Assembly: GCA_902795265.1 (NCBI GenBank)
Contig: CADBKM010000006.1
Coordinates: 1 to 64,000 of the forward strand
Source of the DNA: an uncultured Eubacteriales bacterium
GTDB taxonomy: Bacteria; Bacillota; Clostridia; Peptostreptococcales; Anaerovoracaceae
DNA length: 64,000 nt
Direction of reading: 5' to 3'
Both the position numbers and the translations under genes were made by a program. The notes under the pieces are model-generated. The model had not been told where the DNA came from, searched no databases, and saw nothing but the letters and a program-made list of their open reading frames with translations. Shown here in pieces: positions 1-8,474 of the stretch. Positions within the stretch are counted from its first letter, which is position 1. Each line of letters starts with the position of its first letter.

Positions 1-996
1 GATGCCCTCTTCCTTTGCGTGCTCGACTTCCTCTGCTCTTGCAGGCAGCTCTTCCATCGATCTTCTGTATACGATGTACACGTGCTCTGCTCCGAGTCTC
101 AGAGCAGTACGAGCAGCGTCCATGGCTACGTTTCCGCCTCCGACTACAGCTACCTTGCCGCCCTTCATGATCGGTGTTTCAGGATCATCCCTGAATGCCT
201 TCATGAGGTTCGATCTTGTAAGGTATTCGTTTGCCGAGTATACGCCCTTAAGAGACTCACCCGGAATATTCATGAAGCTCGGAAGACCTGCTCCCGATCC
301 GATGAATACTGCCTCAAAGCCCATCTCGTCGAAGAGCTCGTCGATCGTCAGTGTCTTTCCGATGATCACGTTGGTCTCGACATCCACACCAAGGTCCTTG
401 AGGCCTTCTACTTCGCGGGCCACGATGGCCTTCGGAAGTCTGAACTCAGGGATACCGTATACCAGTACTCCGCCTGCTGTGTGCAGGGCCTCGAATACGG
501 ATACCTTGTAACCCTTCTTCGCCAGGTCTCCTGCGCAGGTCAGGCCCGAAGGACCCGATCCCACAACAGCAACCTTGTGGCCATTGGAAGCAGGTGCTTC
601 TGCCTTCTCTGTTGCGTTCTCATTGTGCCAGTCAGCCACGAATCTCTCAAGGCGTCCGATGCCTACAGGCTCGAATTTGATGCCCATGGTGCACTTTGCC
701 TCGCACTGTGTCTCCTGAGGGCATACTCTTCCGCATACCGCAGGCAGTGTCGATGTCTTGTTGATCACCTGGTAAGCTCCCTCGTAATCCTTTTCCTTTA
801 TCTTCATGATAAAGTCAGGAATATTTACGTTCACCGGGCAGCCTGCAACACATGGTTTGTTCTTGCAGTTGAGACATCTCTGTGCCTCCGCAAGTGCGAT
901 CTCCTCAGTGTATCCCAGTGCTACCTCGTCGAAATTATGCGCGCGGACCTGAGGGTCCTGTGCAGGCATTTCGTGTTTTTTAGGATCAAGTGCCAT
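1..996 (-). CDS. nfnB: NADPH-binding large subunit of NfnAB transhydrogenase / glutamate-synthase-small-subunit-like protein (partial)
   Basis: The gene starts at an ATG at 996 and runs off the left edge, so about 332 residues of the usual ~460 are visible. The N-terminus has two cysteine clusters for [4Fe-4S] centres (CLNCKNKPC..GCP near residue 41 and CGRVCP..C near 90). Then come a flavin Rossmann motif (VVGSGPSGLTCAG) and a NADP-type motif (VVGGGNVAMDAA). This is the GltD/NfnB family. Together with the gene 18 bp upstream it would form the electron-bifurcating enzyme linking NADH plus reduced ferredoxin to NADPH, in the cytosol. As last genes of the reductase operon they could supply NADPH to thioredoxin reductase; that link is inference. 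A stand-alone glutamate synthase small subunit is less likely because the NfnA partner is adjacent. Confidence 0.9.
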   Translation of the reverse strand, partial: MALDPKKHEMPAQDPQVRAHNFDEVALGYTEEIALAEAQRCLNCKNKPCVAGCPVNVNIPDFIMKIKEKDYEGAYQVINKTSTLPAVCGRVCPQETQCEAKCTMGIKFEPVGIGRLERFVADWHNENATEKAEAPASNGHKVAVVGSGPSGLTCAGDLAKKGYKVSVFEALHTAGGVLVYGIPEFRLPKAIVAREVEGLKDLGVDVETNVIIGKTLTIDELFDEMGFEAVFIGSGAGLPSFMNIPGESLKGVYSANEYLTRSNLMKAFRDDPETPIMKGGKVAVVGGGNVAMDAARTALRLGAEHVYIVYRRSMEELPARAEEVEHAKEEGI

Positions 997-1014
997 TTTA
1001 GTTCCCCCTTTCCT

Positions 1015-1872
1015 CTACGCGTTCTCTGCCATCTTGTAAAGATTGCATGTCTCTTCGTGTTTATGCCTCTCGTAATCGAAGTACATGCGGCCTCTCGAGA
1101 TAGCCTCGTCGAAATCTACTTCGTATCCGTTGAAGTCCGGTCCGTCTACGCACGCGAACTTCATCTTAGGGCCTTCCTCTGTGTTCAGGGTCAGTCTGCA
1201 GCCGCCGCACATTCCTGTACCATCGATCATGATCGGGCTCATCGAGACTGTGATCGGCGCGTCATACTTCTTTGCAGTAAGTGTGACGAATTTCATCATG
1301 ATCAGCGGTCCGATCGTGATGATCATGTCGAACTTCTCGCCTGCTGCCAGCATCTCGTCAAGCGGAACTGTTACGTTGCCCTGTCTGCCGTAGGTGCCGT
1401 CATCTGTCATGACGATCAGCTTATTCGAGCACTCGTTGAACTCGTCCTCGAGAATGACCAGATCTTCGCTTCTGAATCCGATGATGCTCGTTACATCAGC
1501 GCCCAGTCTGTGAAACTCCTGCGCTACAGGCATCGCGATCGCGCAGCCTACTCCGCCGCCTACGATGCACACCTTCTTGATACCTTCGGTCTCCGTCGCA
1601 TTTCCGAGAGGTCCCACGAAATCCTGAAGATATCCGCCTTCAGGCACGTGATTGAGCTTCTCTGTTGTTGCTCCAACCACCTGGAAGATGATCTTTACTG
1701 TACCCTCCTCAGGGTTGGTGCCTGCTACGGTCAGTGGTATTCTCTCGCCTTCCTCATCTACACGAAGGATTATGAACTGGCCCGGCTTTGCCTTGCGTGC
1801 CACCAGCGGCGCCTCGATCTCGAGCTGCGTCACCGTCGGCCTCAACGCCTTCCTTCTTATAACTTTATACAT
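1015..1872 (-). CDS. nfnA: Ferredoxin-NADP+ reductase-like small subunit of NfnAB (sulfide dehydrogenase-like)
   Basis: 285 residues, the full family length. It has an N-terminal flavin domain, a nucleotide-binding motif (CIVGGGVGCAIAMPVA, about residue 100) and a C-terminal [2Fe-2S] cysteine cluster (GTGMCGGCRLT with a further Cys in FACVDGPDF). This matches the dihydroorotate-dehydrogenase electron-transfer/NfnA family. It is the partner of the gene immediately downstream. It lies 43 bp after grdD on the same strand, so it is probably co-transcribed with the glycine/betaine reductase genes. Assignment to Nfn rather than PyrK rests on the adjacent NfnB-like subunit. Confidence 0.88.
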   Translation of the reverse strand: MYKVIRRKALRPTVTQLEIEAPLVARKAKPGQFIILRVDEEGERIPLTVAGTNPEEGTVKIIFQVVGATTEKLNHVPEGGYLQDFVGPLGNATETEGIKKVCIVGGGVGCAIAMPVAQEFHRLGADVTSIIGFRSEDLVILEDEFNECSNKLIVMTDDGTYGRQGNVTVPLDEMLAAGEKFDMIITIGPLIMMKFVTLTAKKYDAPITVSMSPIMIDGTGMCGGCRLTLNTEEGPKMKFACVDGPDFNGYEVDFDEAISRGRMYFDYERHKHEETCNLYKMAENA

Positions 1873-1915
1873 TGTTACATGCTCCTCTCCATGCGTTTCA
1901 CTACATGGTTATGTT

Positions 1916-3073
1916 TTATCCGATATATCCTTCAGCTGTAAGTATCTCTTTTGCCTTGTCCAGATTTGCATCTGAAACGCGGATAATAGGTCCTGTACAG
2001 CCCATGCCGCTTTCAGCATAGATACCCTTCTTCCAGAGCGCCTGTACTCCATCTTCGAGATCCATTACCTCGATACCTGCGATCTGAGCAGTAACGATCT
2101 CTGCAGGCGGTGCTGCAACCGCTTCTTCCTCAGCTGCAGCCGGCTTTGCAGCTGCCTTTCTTGCCTTGAGAATATCTTCAAGACCGGCCTTCTTAGCTGC
2201 AGCAAACTCCTTTGCTGCCACATCGAACACCTTGCCTCTTACAAGCTGTGCCGCATAGCGGATCGCACCGGCTATAACCGGAGCTCCGGAAGCTCTTGAG
2301 ATGATCATGACAAGTCTGTCATATCCCTCACCGATTCCCGGGCCGTATCCATAGCCTACAGCTTCGTAGCTGCCGCCTGTCTGGAATGCAGACATTGTCT
2401 TTACAAGGACGTTTCCTGTCAGCGAGTCTGTGACCATGATATCAGGTGAGCCCTGAAGAAGGTCGTTTCCTCTCATAACGCATCCGCCGTCTGCTCTTGC
2501 CGATTCAGCGAATCTGATAGGATAACCGCCGTCTGCGAGTTCCTTCAGAGCCTTTTCTGTCTGTCTTGCGCCGTCTACATTGAGGATACCAACCGACGGA
2601 TCAGCAATACCGCATGCCTTAGCCGCGATTATGCCGTATACAGCATTCTTGATCATGCCTTCGATTCTGTCAGCACTTGAAGTTCCGGTAGTATTGGCAA
2701 TGAACATCTCCTTGCCCTTGCCCGGAGTAATAACTCTGCCGACTGTAGAAACGCCGATCGGGAACGGATAGTGCATTGTAACAGCAGCATCGACTTCTCC
2801 GCTCTCGAGGAGCTCTTCCATCTTGCTGTGTCCTTCTTCGTCATCCGCTACCTTTACAGTAGTGACTCCCGGTGCCTCAAGCGTACCGATGTAGTACACA
2901 TCAATACCCTCAGCTGCAGCCATGACTGCTGCCTGCATCGAGTTTTCCTCACCGTGTTCGCTTCCCATGCCTGTCAGCGCGATCTTTGGCCTTTTGCCAT
3001 AGCTGCCGCTTTCAAGTCCGTTAGCCATTTCAAGGAAGGTCTCAGCGATCAGCTTTTGTATGTTCTGAGCCAT
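1916..3073 (-). CDS. grdD: Glycine/sarcosine/betaine reductase component C, alpha subunit
   Basis: 385 residues, typical for GrdD, which resembles PlsX/phosphate acyltransferases. Component C takes the carboxymethyl-selenoether made by components B and A and releases acetyl phosphate. Visible family segments are GMGSEHGEEN near residue 36, AVTMHYPFPIGVSTVGRV near 97, and an alanine-rich linker near 300 before a small C-terminal domain containing Cys359 (SGMGCTGP). The ribosome site is AAAGGAGG before ATG 3073. It follows grdC by 11 bp, so the two subunits are co-translated. It serves whichever B component is active. Confidence 0.95.
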   Translation of the reverse strand: MAQNIQKLIAETFLEMANGLESGSYGKRPKIALTGMGSEHGEENSMQAAVMAAAEGIDVYYIGTLEAPGVTTVKVADDEEGHSKMEELLESGEVDAAVTMHYPFPIGVSTVGRVITPGKGKEMFIANTTGTSSADRIEGMIKNAVYGIIAAKACGIADPSVGILNVDGARQTEKALKELADGGYPIRFAESARADGGCVMRGNDLLQGSPDIMVTDSLTGNVLVKTMSAFQTGGSYEAVGYGYGPGIGEGYDRLVMIISRASGAPVIAGAIRYAAQLVRGKVFDVAAKEFAAAKKAGLEDILKARKAAAKPAAAEEEAVAAPPAEIVTAQIAGIEVMDLEDGVQALWKKGIYAESGMGCTGPIIRVSDANLDKAKEILTAEGYIG

Positions 3074-3084
3074 AGTGCCCTCCT

Positions 3085-4629
3085 TTACTCTGCCAGAAGT
3101 CCGGCTGCGAAATCCTTGAGCGCGTTTGCGATCAGTCCCTTTACTTCCTCTTCGGAAACTCCGGATCCGCCTGCGCTCTGTCCGTTATTAGCTTCGATTA
3201 CGAAAGATACACCATCGAACAGGTTGGTCATTCTGCCAAGGAACAGACTTCCTTTACCGATGATCATTGCTCTCTTGATGGATCCGTCGAGCATCATATC
3301 TCTGCATGGTCCCATGAAAGGAACGCCTGAAGGAATGTGGCCCTGTGTAGGAGCCCAGCCCTTCATGCCGTGCTCTACGATAAAGCTTCCGAGCTCTTTC
3401 TTTTCGATAGCGCCCTTCTTTACTCCCAGAGCAGCGATCATCTTATAGTTGGCTTCAGGAACATCTCCTGCTCCGGCTGGCTTTGTGATGTCCGGATTCT
3501 GCATTTCAGGAGCATACTTGTCAACATCAGTGATCTTCAGACCTGCTGCATCCAGCGGATCTGTTACGAGAGAGCTGATGACCGCCTGTGGCGATGAGCC
3601 GGTACCAACTGTATGTCTTCCGACGATGTCGGTGCGAATGACCGGATCAGTGCCGTTGTCCTCACTGATCAGGACCGAGAAGCCTGCAAGGCAGTCTTCG
3701 AGGATCGGGAGACCCTTTTCAACATGGCTCTTGCCGTTCATTCCGAGCTTAGCGGTACAGCCACCGGCGGTCACAACTACATTCTTGAAGGTTCCTGCCT
3801 TTACCAGGGAAGCAGCGTTCAGCAGTGCGTGTGCAGGACCTGCGCAGAATCCTCTGGTATCCGAACCTGTTGCGTTTGTAAATCCGGCGATTTCAGCTGC
3901 GGCCTTAGCGAAGTTGCCGCCGCCTCTCTGATTCATATCTCCGCAGGCTTCCTCAGCGCAGTCGATAACATATTCGACCTCTGCCGGGTCAATGCCTGTG
4001 ACTCTTACGAGATTCATAAGAGAAAGAACGCTTGTAGCCTTCGAAGCGATGTTCTCAAGCATTACATGTGCAGAAAGGTTTACATCAACATCATGAGCCT
4101 TCTTGACAACGCCTACCAGCTTATCATTGAAGTAAAGTCCGCATCCGCCGTCCTCTACGACTGCGGCGAGGCTTTCCTCAGTGAAGTTTGCGTTCTTATC
4201 AAGAACTGCTATCTGTTCATCAGTAAACATTCCGTGTGCAGCGAGCTTTTCTTTTACAGATGCGGCAAATCCTGCCTCGAGCTCTACGAGATCGAATGTG
4301 TCGCAGATCTGCATGAGTCCGTAATACTCATCCTCAGGCATGATCTCTCCGTACTTTCCTGTTCTTTCAGTTATCTCTGTAGGATTCTCATACCAAGGAA
4401 AAGCAATAGCTTTAAGCTCTTCATTATTGATGTTTCCGATATATGCCTGGTTTGGCGCATATTTTACAGCATCTTCAAAGCTTCTGAGATGCTTTGGAAG
4501 CTCCTTGAGATAGTCTCCGTCAGGATTGACAACTCTCTCAGTTACCTGTGTAGCTCCATCGTGGATCACCATGTCAGGTGTATGCGCGAGGGTGTAGCTC
4601 GCACCTCTTAATACTGCATAATCACTCAT
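3085..4629 (-). CDS. grdC: Glycine/sarcosine/betaine reductase component C, beta subunit
   Basis: GrdC is the thiolase/FabH-like subunit of component C and acts with GrdD in forming acetyl phosphate. The predicted active-site cysteine lies in DTRGFCAGPAHALLNAA, with further conserved pieces VVVTAGGCTAKLGMNGKSH and EHGMKGWAPTQGHIPSG. A start at 4629 (ATG, AGGAG ten bases upstream) gives 514 residues beginning MSDYAVLRGASYTLAHTPD, which is where the family starts. An upstream in-frame start at 4698 would add 23 unconserved residues. It is followed by grdD 11 bp later and preceded by trxA. Confidence 0.95.
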   Translation of the reverse strand: MSDYAVLRGASYTLAHTPDMVIHDGATQVTERVVNPDGDYLKELPKHLRSFEDAVKYAPNQAYIGNINNEELKAIAFPWYENPTEITERTGKYGEIMPEDEYYGLMQICDTFDLVELEAGFAASVKEKLAAHGMFTDEQIAVLDKNANFTEESLAAVVEDGGCGLYFNDKLVGVVKKAHDVDVNLSAHVMLENIASKATSVLSLMNLVRVTGIDPAEVEYVIDCAEEACGDMNQRGGGNFAKAAAEIAGFTNATGSDTRGFCAGPAHALLNAASLVKAGTFKNVVVTAGGCTAKLGMNGKSHVEKGLPILEDCLAGFSVLISEDNGTDPVIRTDIVGRHTVGTGSSPQAVISSLVTDPLDAAGLKITDVDKYAPEMQNPDITKPAGAGDVPEANYKMIAALGVKKGAIEKKELGSFIVEHGMKGWAPTQGHIPSGVPFMGPCRDMMLDGSIKRAMIIGKGSLFLGRMTNLFDGVSFVIEANNGQSAGGSGVSEEEVKGLIANALKDFAAGLLAE

Positions 4630-4718
4630 AATATTTGTCTCCTGTTTATTCTCAGTTTTAATATGCTCTGCATGAAGCCGGGATAAAACCGGCTTCAACA
4701 GAGCACACCCAATCTACG

Positions 4719-5036
4719 TTATACGTATTTCTCTACCATTGCCTTAACAGCTTCAGGTGTAGCATCGTCCTTAACGAGCTCCTCAACCTTTTCACCGTTC
4801 TGATAGACTGCGATAACAGGAAGACCCATTACCTTCTGTCCGATAGCAACTCTTCTTGCCTTCGATGTATTGAGTGCAGCAAACTTAAGAGTGTCGCCGT
4901 ACTGATCAGCAAGAGCGTGTACATGTGGCATAAGAGCCTGGCATGGAACGCATCCGTCGCCATAGAAATCAACTACTACTGTACCTTCAGCCTGAAGAAC
5001 TTCTTCTTCAAAAGTTTTCTTATCAACTTCTAACAT
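4719..5036 (-). CDS. trxA: Thioredoxin with atypical GCVPC active site, reductase-associated
   Basis: 105 residues with the thioredoxin fold: VVDFYGDGCVPCQALMPHV around residue 22-40 and a cis-proline region VMGLPVIAVYQNG. The usual WCGPC is replaced by GCVPC. Thioredoxins with this CVPC type of active site are known from glycine-reductase operons of amino-acid-fermenting clostridia, where they re-reduce the GrdA selenoprotein after each turnover. It lies 21 bp after trxB and before grdC, with an AGGAGG ribosome site. It acts in the cytosol with the adjacent TrxB. Confidence 0.93.
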   Translation of the reverse strand: MLEVDKKTFEEEVLQAEGTVVVDFYGDGCVPCQALMPHVHALADQYGDTLKFAALNTSKARRVAIGQKVMGLPVIAVYQNGEKVEELVKDDATPEAVKAMVEKYV

Positions 5037-5057
5037 TAGTATGTCCTCCTTATTTAA

Positions 5058-6011
5058 TTAGAACTTATAAGCTGTTCCATTGAGTTCTTCGATATACTTG
5101 CCTGCCTGTGTTGCAGCGATAGCTCCGTCAGCTGCTGCAGTAACAACCTGTCTCAGGCTCTTTTTGCGGATATCTCCTGCTGCGAAAACACCAGGGATGT
5201 TTGTGTGCATGTCATCATCAGTGATGATGTAGCCTCTTTCCATCTCGATCTTGCCTTCGTAAAGATCCGAGAGCGGCTTGAAGCCGATGAATACGAAGAT
5301 TCCGAATGTTCCGTCTTCTTCGTCTGCGAAGATCTCTCTGGTCTCACCTGTCTTTGTATCTTTGACAACCATGCTTGTAACGATTCCGTCACCCTTGATC
5401 TCTTCAACAGTTGTATTCCACATGAAGTTCATCTTCTTGTTGGCAAATGCTTTCTCCTGAATGGATCTTGCAGCTCTGAGCTGGTCTCTTCTGTGAATGA
5501 GAGTAACCTTACGCGCAAACTTTGTCAGATACATAGCTTCTTCTACAGCTGCATCTCCGCCGCCTACCACGTATACTTCGAAATCTTCGAAGAAAGCAGC
5601 GTCACATGTTGCGCAGTAAGATACTCCCTTGCCGGTGAATTCCTTCTCACCAGGGCATCCAATAGTTGTATGTGTAGCTCCTCCTGTGATGATCACAGCC
5701 TTAGCATGGTATTCACCGTTAACGCCCTTGATTATCTTAATGTCACCTTCGAGTTCAACGTCAGTGACAGTATCTTCAACTCTTTCACAACCGAATTTGT
5801 CTGCCTGAGCGACCATACGGCCAATCAGGGAAGGGCCCGTCTCTCCTTCAATTGAGCCCGGATAATTCTCAAGCTCGTCTGTAATAACGATCTGTCCGCC
5901 GTATTTCTGTTTTTCAATGATGAGTGTGTCCATCTTGGCTCTGCCGGCATAAAGTCCTGCCGAAAGTCCTGCCGGACCTCCTCCGATGATCACGATATCA
6001 TAAGTTTTCAT
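5058..6011 (-). CDS. trxB: Thioredoxin reductase
   Basis: 317 residues when started at ATG 6011 (GGAGG upstream), beginning MKTYDIVIIGGGPAGLSAG, the normal start of the family. An upstream start at 6092 would add 27 unconserved residues. It shows the FAD motif GGGPAGLSAGLYAGR, the redox-active CATCD, a second Rossmann motif GGGDAAVEEAMYL and the C-terminal FAD-binding GVFAAGDI. It is the NAD(P)H:thioredoxin reductase supplying electrons through the adjacent thioredoxin to glycine/betaine reductase. Its position between grdA and trxA supports that dedicated role. Confidence 0.95.
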   Translation of the reverse strand: MKTYDIVIIGGGPAGLSAGLYAGRAKMDTLIIEKQKYGGQIVITDELENYPGSIEGETGPSLIGRMVAQADKFGCERVEDTVTDVELEGDIKIIKGVNGEYHAKAVIITGGATHTTIGCPGEKEFTGKGVSYCATCDAAFFEDFEVYVVGGGDAAVEEAMYLTKFARKVTLIHRRDQLRAARSIQEKAFANKKMNFMWNTTVEEIKGDGIVTSMVVKDTKTGETREIFADEEDGTFGIFVFIGFKPLSDLYEGKIEMERGYIITDDDMHTNIPGVFAAGDIRKKSLRQVVTAAADGAIAATQAGKYIEELNGTAYKF

Positions 6012-6110
6012 GTGGCCCACCTCCATGAGTGTGTAGTTTAAATGATAGTGAGCCGGAGTGCCGCAATAGAGAGGTTTGCACTTTTGCAGCACCCCGGTTC
6101 AAAACTGTAA

Positions 6111-6581
6111 TTATGCTTCGGCGACCTGCTCGCGAATAGCGTTCATCTCTTCGCAAATGTCGTCAACATCCAGCACCATTTCCATCATGCTGATCTGCTC
6201 ATCATATACAGCCTCATCGATCTCCTCTTTGATCTCAGGCTCGCATATGTGGTAACATGGGAGTTTCAACGAAACCCCTGCCAGACACCCTGCAAATGTA
6301 GGATCTCCGAGAGCTACTGTCTCAGCAGCGAGACCAGCGGCCTCACCCTCTGCGGCGCCTACGAGTACTACGAGCTGATCTGCTCCGTACTGGTCGTAGA
6401 ACTCTTTGACTCTCTTCTGATTCTCCAGATCCATGGCTCCGGCAGCCGTTCAGACGAAGCACTCGGTCGAGCTGAATACGACCTCGGCGCCTGCTGAAAC
6501 GGCACATTCAGCTATCGCAGGACCCGGAATTCCATCACGGTCTCCGATGACGATAACTTTCTTTCCGTCCAGAATTGCCAT
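6111..6581 (-). CDS. grdA: Glycine/sarcosine/betaine reductase selenoprotein A (contains selenocysteine)
   Basis: The gene reads from ATG 6581 (AAGGAG upstream) to 6111 as 156 residues if the in-frame TGA at 6452-6450 is read as selenocysteine. Sec is residue 44, in [17 protein letters not shown], the hallmark of GrdA. A standard ORF call would start at the internal ATG 6434 and lose the active site. GrdA is a small cytosolic carrier: its selenolate takes the carboxymethyl group from component B and hands it to component C, and is re-reduced by thioredoxin. It is shared by both B components in this window. A short GC stem directly follows the UGA. Neighbours trxB, trxA, grdC and grdD complete the core set. 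Confidence 0.96.
6435..6447 (-). promoter_or_regulatory. Short stem after the grdA UGA, possible part of a SECIS element
   Basis: Directly after the UGA the mRNA reads GGCT-GCCGG-AGCC, a 4-bp GC stem with a 5-nt loop. It is less like the E. coli SECIS geometry than the hairpins in the two selenoprotein B genes, so its role in recoding is only suggested. Confidence 0.35.
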
Positions 6582-6627
6582 CAGTTTCTCCTTTCCTAGA
6601 AGCTTTAAATGAATTATTTTTGATTTT

Positions 6628-6664
6628 ATTCCGGCTGTGTAAAATAGGGGCTCACAGCCGGAAT
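6628..6664 (-). promoter_or_regulatory. 12-bp perfect stem-loop between the transporter gene and grdA
   Basis: The arms ATTCCGGCTGTG and CACAGCCGGAAT pair perfectly around a 13-nt loop. The 3' flank on the minus strand is A-rich, not a U-run, so this is not a textbook terminator. It may be an mRNA processing or stabilising structure that lets the highly needed grdA message accumulate separately. No clear promoter for grdA was seen in this gap. Confidence 0.5.
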
Positions 6665-6672
6665 AGTATCTT

Positions 6673-6703
6673 AGAAGCCGGATAGTAATCCGTCCGGCAT
6701 TCT
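6673..6703. repeat. Second inverted repeat downstream of the BCCT gene
   Basis: AGAAGCCGGA and TCCGGCATTCT form an inverted repeat with an alternative inner stem CGGAT-AGTA-ATCCG. It lies just after the transporter stop codon. With the hairpin at 6628-6664 it makes a structured intercistronic region. Confidence 0.4.
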
Positions 6704-6727
6704 AACTTTGTTGTGTGCATACGCCTC

Positions 6728-8215
6728 TTAATCATCACGTTCCTTCTTCAGCGCTTTCACAAGGGCCGCCATAGCGATGACCATTATGAATGCGAACGGG
6801 AACGCTGCAACTATCGAAAGCGTCTGCAGCATGCTCAGTCCGTCGCCGCTTCCGAGCATCATTGCCGCTGCGAGAGCAGCCATAAGTACACCCCAGATGA
6901 TCTTTGTCTTATTCGTAGGATCAAGTGTTCCTTTCTCACTGTACATTCCCAGCACATAGGTTGCCGAATTGGCTGAAGTGATGAAGAATGTGCAGATGAG
7001 TACGAACATGACCACGGATATGATCATTCCGAGCGGATACTCTTTGAGTACCAGGAACAGTGCTGTCGAAGTGGAAGTCACCGCCTCTTTGATAACAGAC
7101 AGATCACACTTCATGCCGAGAGTTCCGTAAATCGCGAACCAGATAATCGAGAATCCGGCAGGGATAAACATTACTCCCTTTACAAACTGTCCTATGGTCC
7201 TGCCTCTTGATATTCTCGCGATGAACGAGCCCGTGAATGGTGCCCATGCGATCCACCATGCCCAGTAGAAGGTTGTCCAGGACTTATACCAGTCAGCATC
7301 TCCGAAAGCACCTACTTCAAAGGTGTTGGATACGATTCCGCTGATATAAGCTCCGAGTCCCTCTGTAAGGTTGTTCAGAATCGGTACCGTAGGACCGATA
7401 ACGAACAGCAGCAGCATCACGCCAATCGCGATTCTTATGTTGAGGTCACAGACTTTGCTGATGCCCTTGTCTACACCCATGACCGCAGTAGCCGTGTATA
7501 TAAGTCCGAGAACTACGATCAGAATGAGCTGAACTGTGTGTGTCTCAGGTATTCCTCCGAGGAAGTTCATTCCCGAATTGATCTGAAGAACACCGAGTCC
7601 CAGTGATGTTGCCACGCCTCCGGCTGTAGCGAAGATCGCCAGGATGTCGATAACCTTACCGATCCATCCGTTCGTTCTCTCTTCGCCGATCAGAGGGATG
7701 AACACCGAGCTGACAAGAGCCGGTTTGCCCTTGCGGAACTGCATATACGCAAGTGCAAGAGCCAGTACTGAGTAATTCGCCCAAGGGTGGATTCCCCAGT
7801 GCAGGAATGACTTTGTGAAAGCCATTCTCATTGCTGCGTCTGAAGCTGATTCCAGTCCACCTATAGGAGCCAGATAGTAATTCAGAGGTTCTGCAACACC
7901 CCAGAATACCAGTCCGACGCCCATTCCTGCGGAGAACAGCATAGCGAACCATGTGAGGTCACTATAATCAGGCGTTGAATCATCAGGTCCCAATCTGACA
8001 TTTTTATATTTGCTGAAGAACCCGATCCAGATACAGAACACCACGAAAGCCGTCATTGCAAGCGCGTAGAACCAGCCAAAGTTTGTGGTCAGGAAGTTCA
8101 TGCTTCCAGTCGCTGCTACTCCGAATGAATCCGGAAGGATTATTCCCCACAGGCATATAGCCAGTGTCAGCACGACCGCAACGATGAACACCACGTTGCT
8201 TTTTTTCTCTTTCAT
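6728..8215 (-). CDS. BCCT-family transporter (betaine/carnitine/choline type)
   Basis: 495 residues with about 12 hydrophobic segments. The family signature is clear: FSAGMGVGLVFWGVAEPLNYY near residue 100 and the aromatic-rich segment FYWAWWIAWAPFTGSFIARI followed by SRGRTIGQF. The C-terminus ends soon after the last helix (VKALKKERDD), so the long osmosensing tail of regulated BCCT carriers is absent. That fits nutrient uptake rather than osmoprotection. It sits 19 bp after the GrdH-like selenoprotein B, so it probably imports the substrate of that B component; betaine is the leading guess. Ribosome site AGGTGA before ATG 8215. Confidence 0.92.
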   Translation of the reverse strand: MKEKKSNVVFIVAVVLTLAICLWGIILPDSFGVAATGSMNFLTTNFGWFYALAMTAFVVFCIWIGFFSKYKNVRLGPDDSTPDYSDLTWFAMLFSAGMGVGLVFWGVAEPLNYYLAPIGGLESASDAAMRMAFTKSFLHWGIHPWANYSVLALALAYMQFRKGKPALVSSVFIPLIGEERTNGWIGKVIDILAIFATAGGVATSLGLGVLQINSGMNFLGGIPETHTVQLILIVVLGLIYTATAVMGVDKGISKVCDLNIRIAIGVMLLLFVIGPTVPILNNLTEGLGAYISGIVSNTFEVGAFGDADWYKSWTTFYWAWWIAWAPFTGSFIARISRGRTIGQFVKGVMFIPAGFSIIWFAIYGTLGMKCDLSVIKEAVTSTSTALFLVLKEYPLGMIISVVMFVLICTFFITSANSATYVLGMYSEKGTLDPTNKTKIIWGVLMAALAAAMMLGSGDGLSMLQTLSIVAAFPFAFIMVIAMAALVKALKKERDD

Positions 8216-8432
8216 GGCAAGTCACCTGCTTTTATCAGATTCTTACCTTGAAAACAGTCTGCTCTGTTACGTCAGTAGCGATTGCGTCAAGCGCAACACC
8301 TACTCTGTGGTAACGGAGTTTCCACTGCTCTTCCTTCGGTGTATTAGGGTCACCGAGAGGATATGGGATCGAGATAGTAGGAACGATTCTGTTAGCTCCG
8401 ACTGTCATCGATACCGGGATCAGGTTGCCTTA

Positions 8433-8474
8433 ACCATCGTTGCGCCGCAACGAGTACAGGTTCCTCACGTGGAG
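8433..8474. repeat. 42-nt segment identical to 13761-13802
   Basis: The Sec codon and SECIS region of the two selenoprotein B genes are identical over 42 nt, although the flanking sequence differs at many third positions. The identity is explained by joint protein and RNA constraint, possibly with gene conversion. It borders the 37-nt deletion in this copy. Confidence 0.9.
8437..8453 (-). promoter_or_regulatory. SECIS hairpin of the GrdH-like gene
   Basis: Eleven nucleotides after the UGA the mRNA forms TCGTTGC-GGC-GCAACGA, a perfect 7-bp stem of 17 nt. The 11-nt spacing and 17-nt length equal the upper SECIS stem-loop of E. coli fdhF, as I recall it. This is the expected SelB binding site for Sec insertion. 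Confidence 0.75.

Noticed and set aside
19..1941. A 640-codon open frame on the plus strand
   Set aside because: It lies opposite nfnB and nfnA, which have clear domains and ribosome sites; the antisense frame is rich in Cys, Leu and Arg and resembles no family. It is a codon-bias shadow.
6111..6434. A 107-residue protein starting at the internal ATG 6434
   Set aside because: This is the part of GrdA after the selenocysteine codon. The true start is ATG 6581 with the UGA read as Sec.
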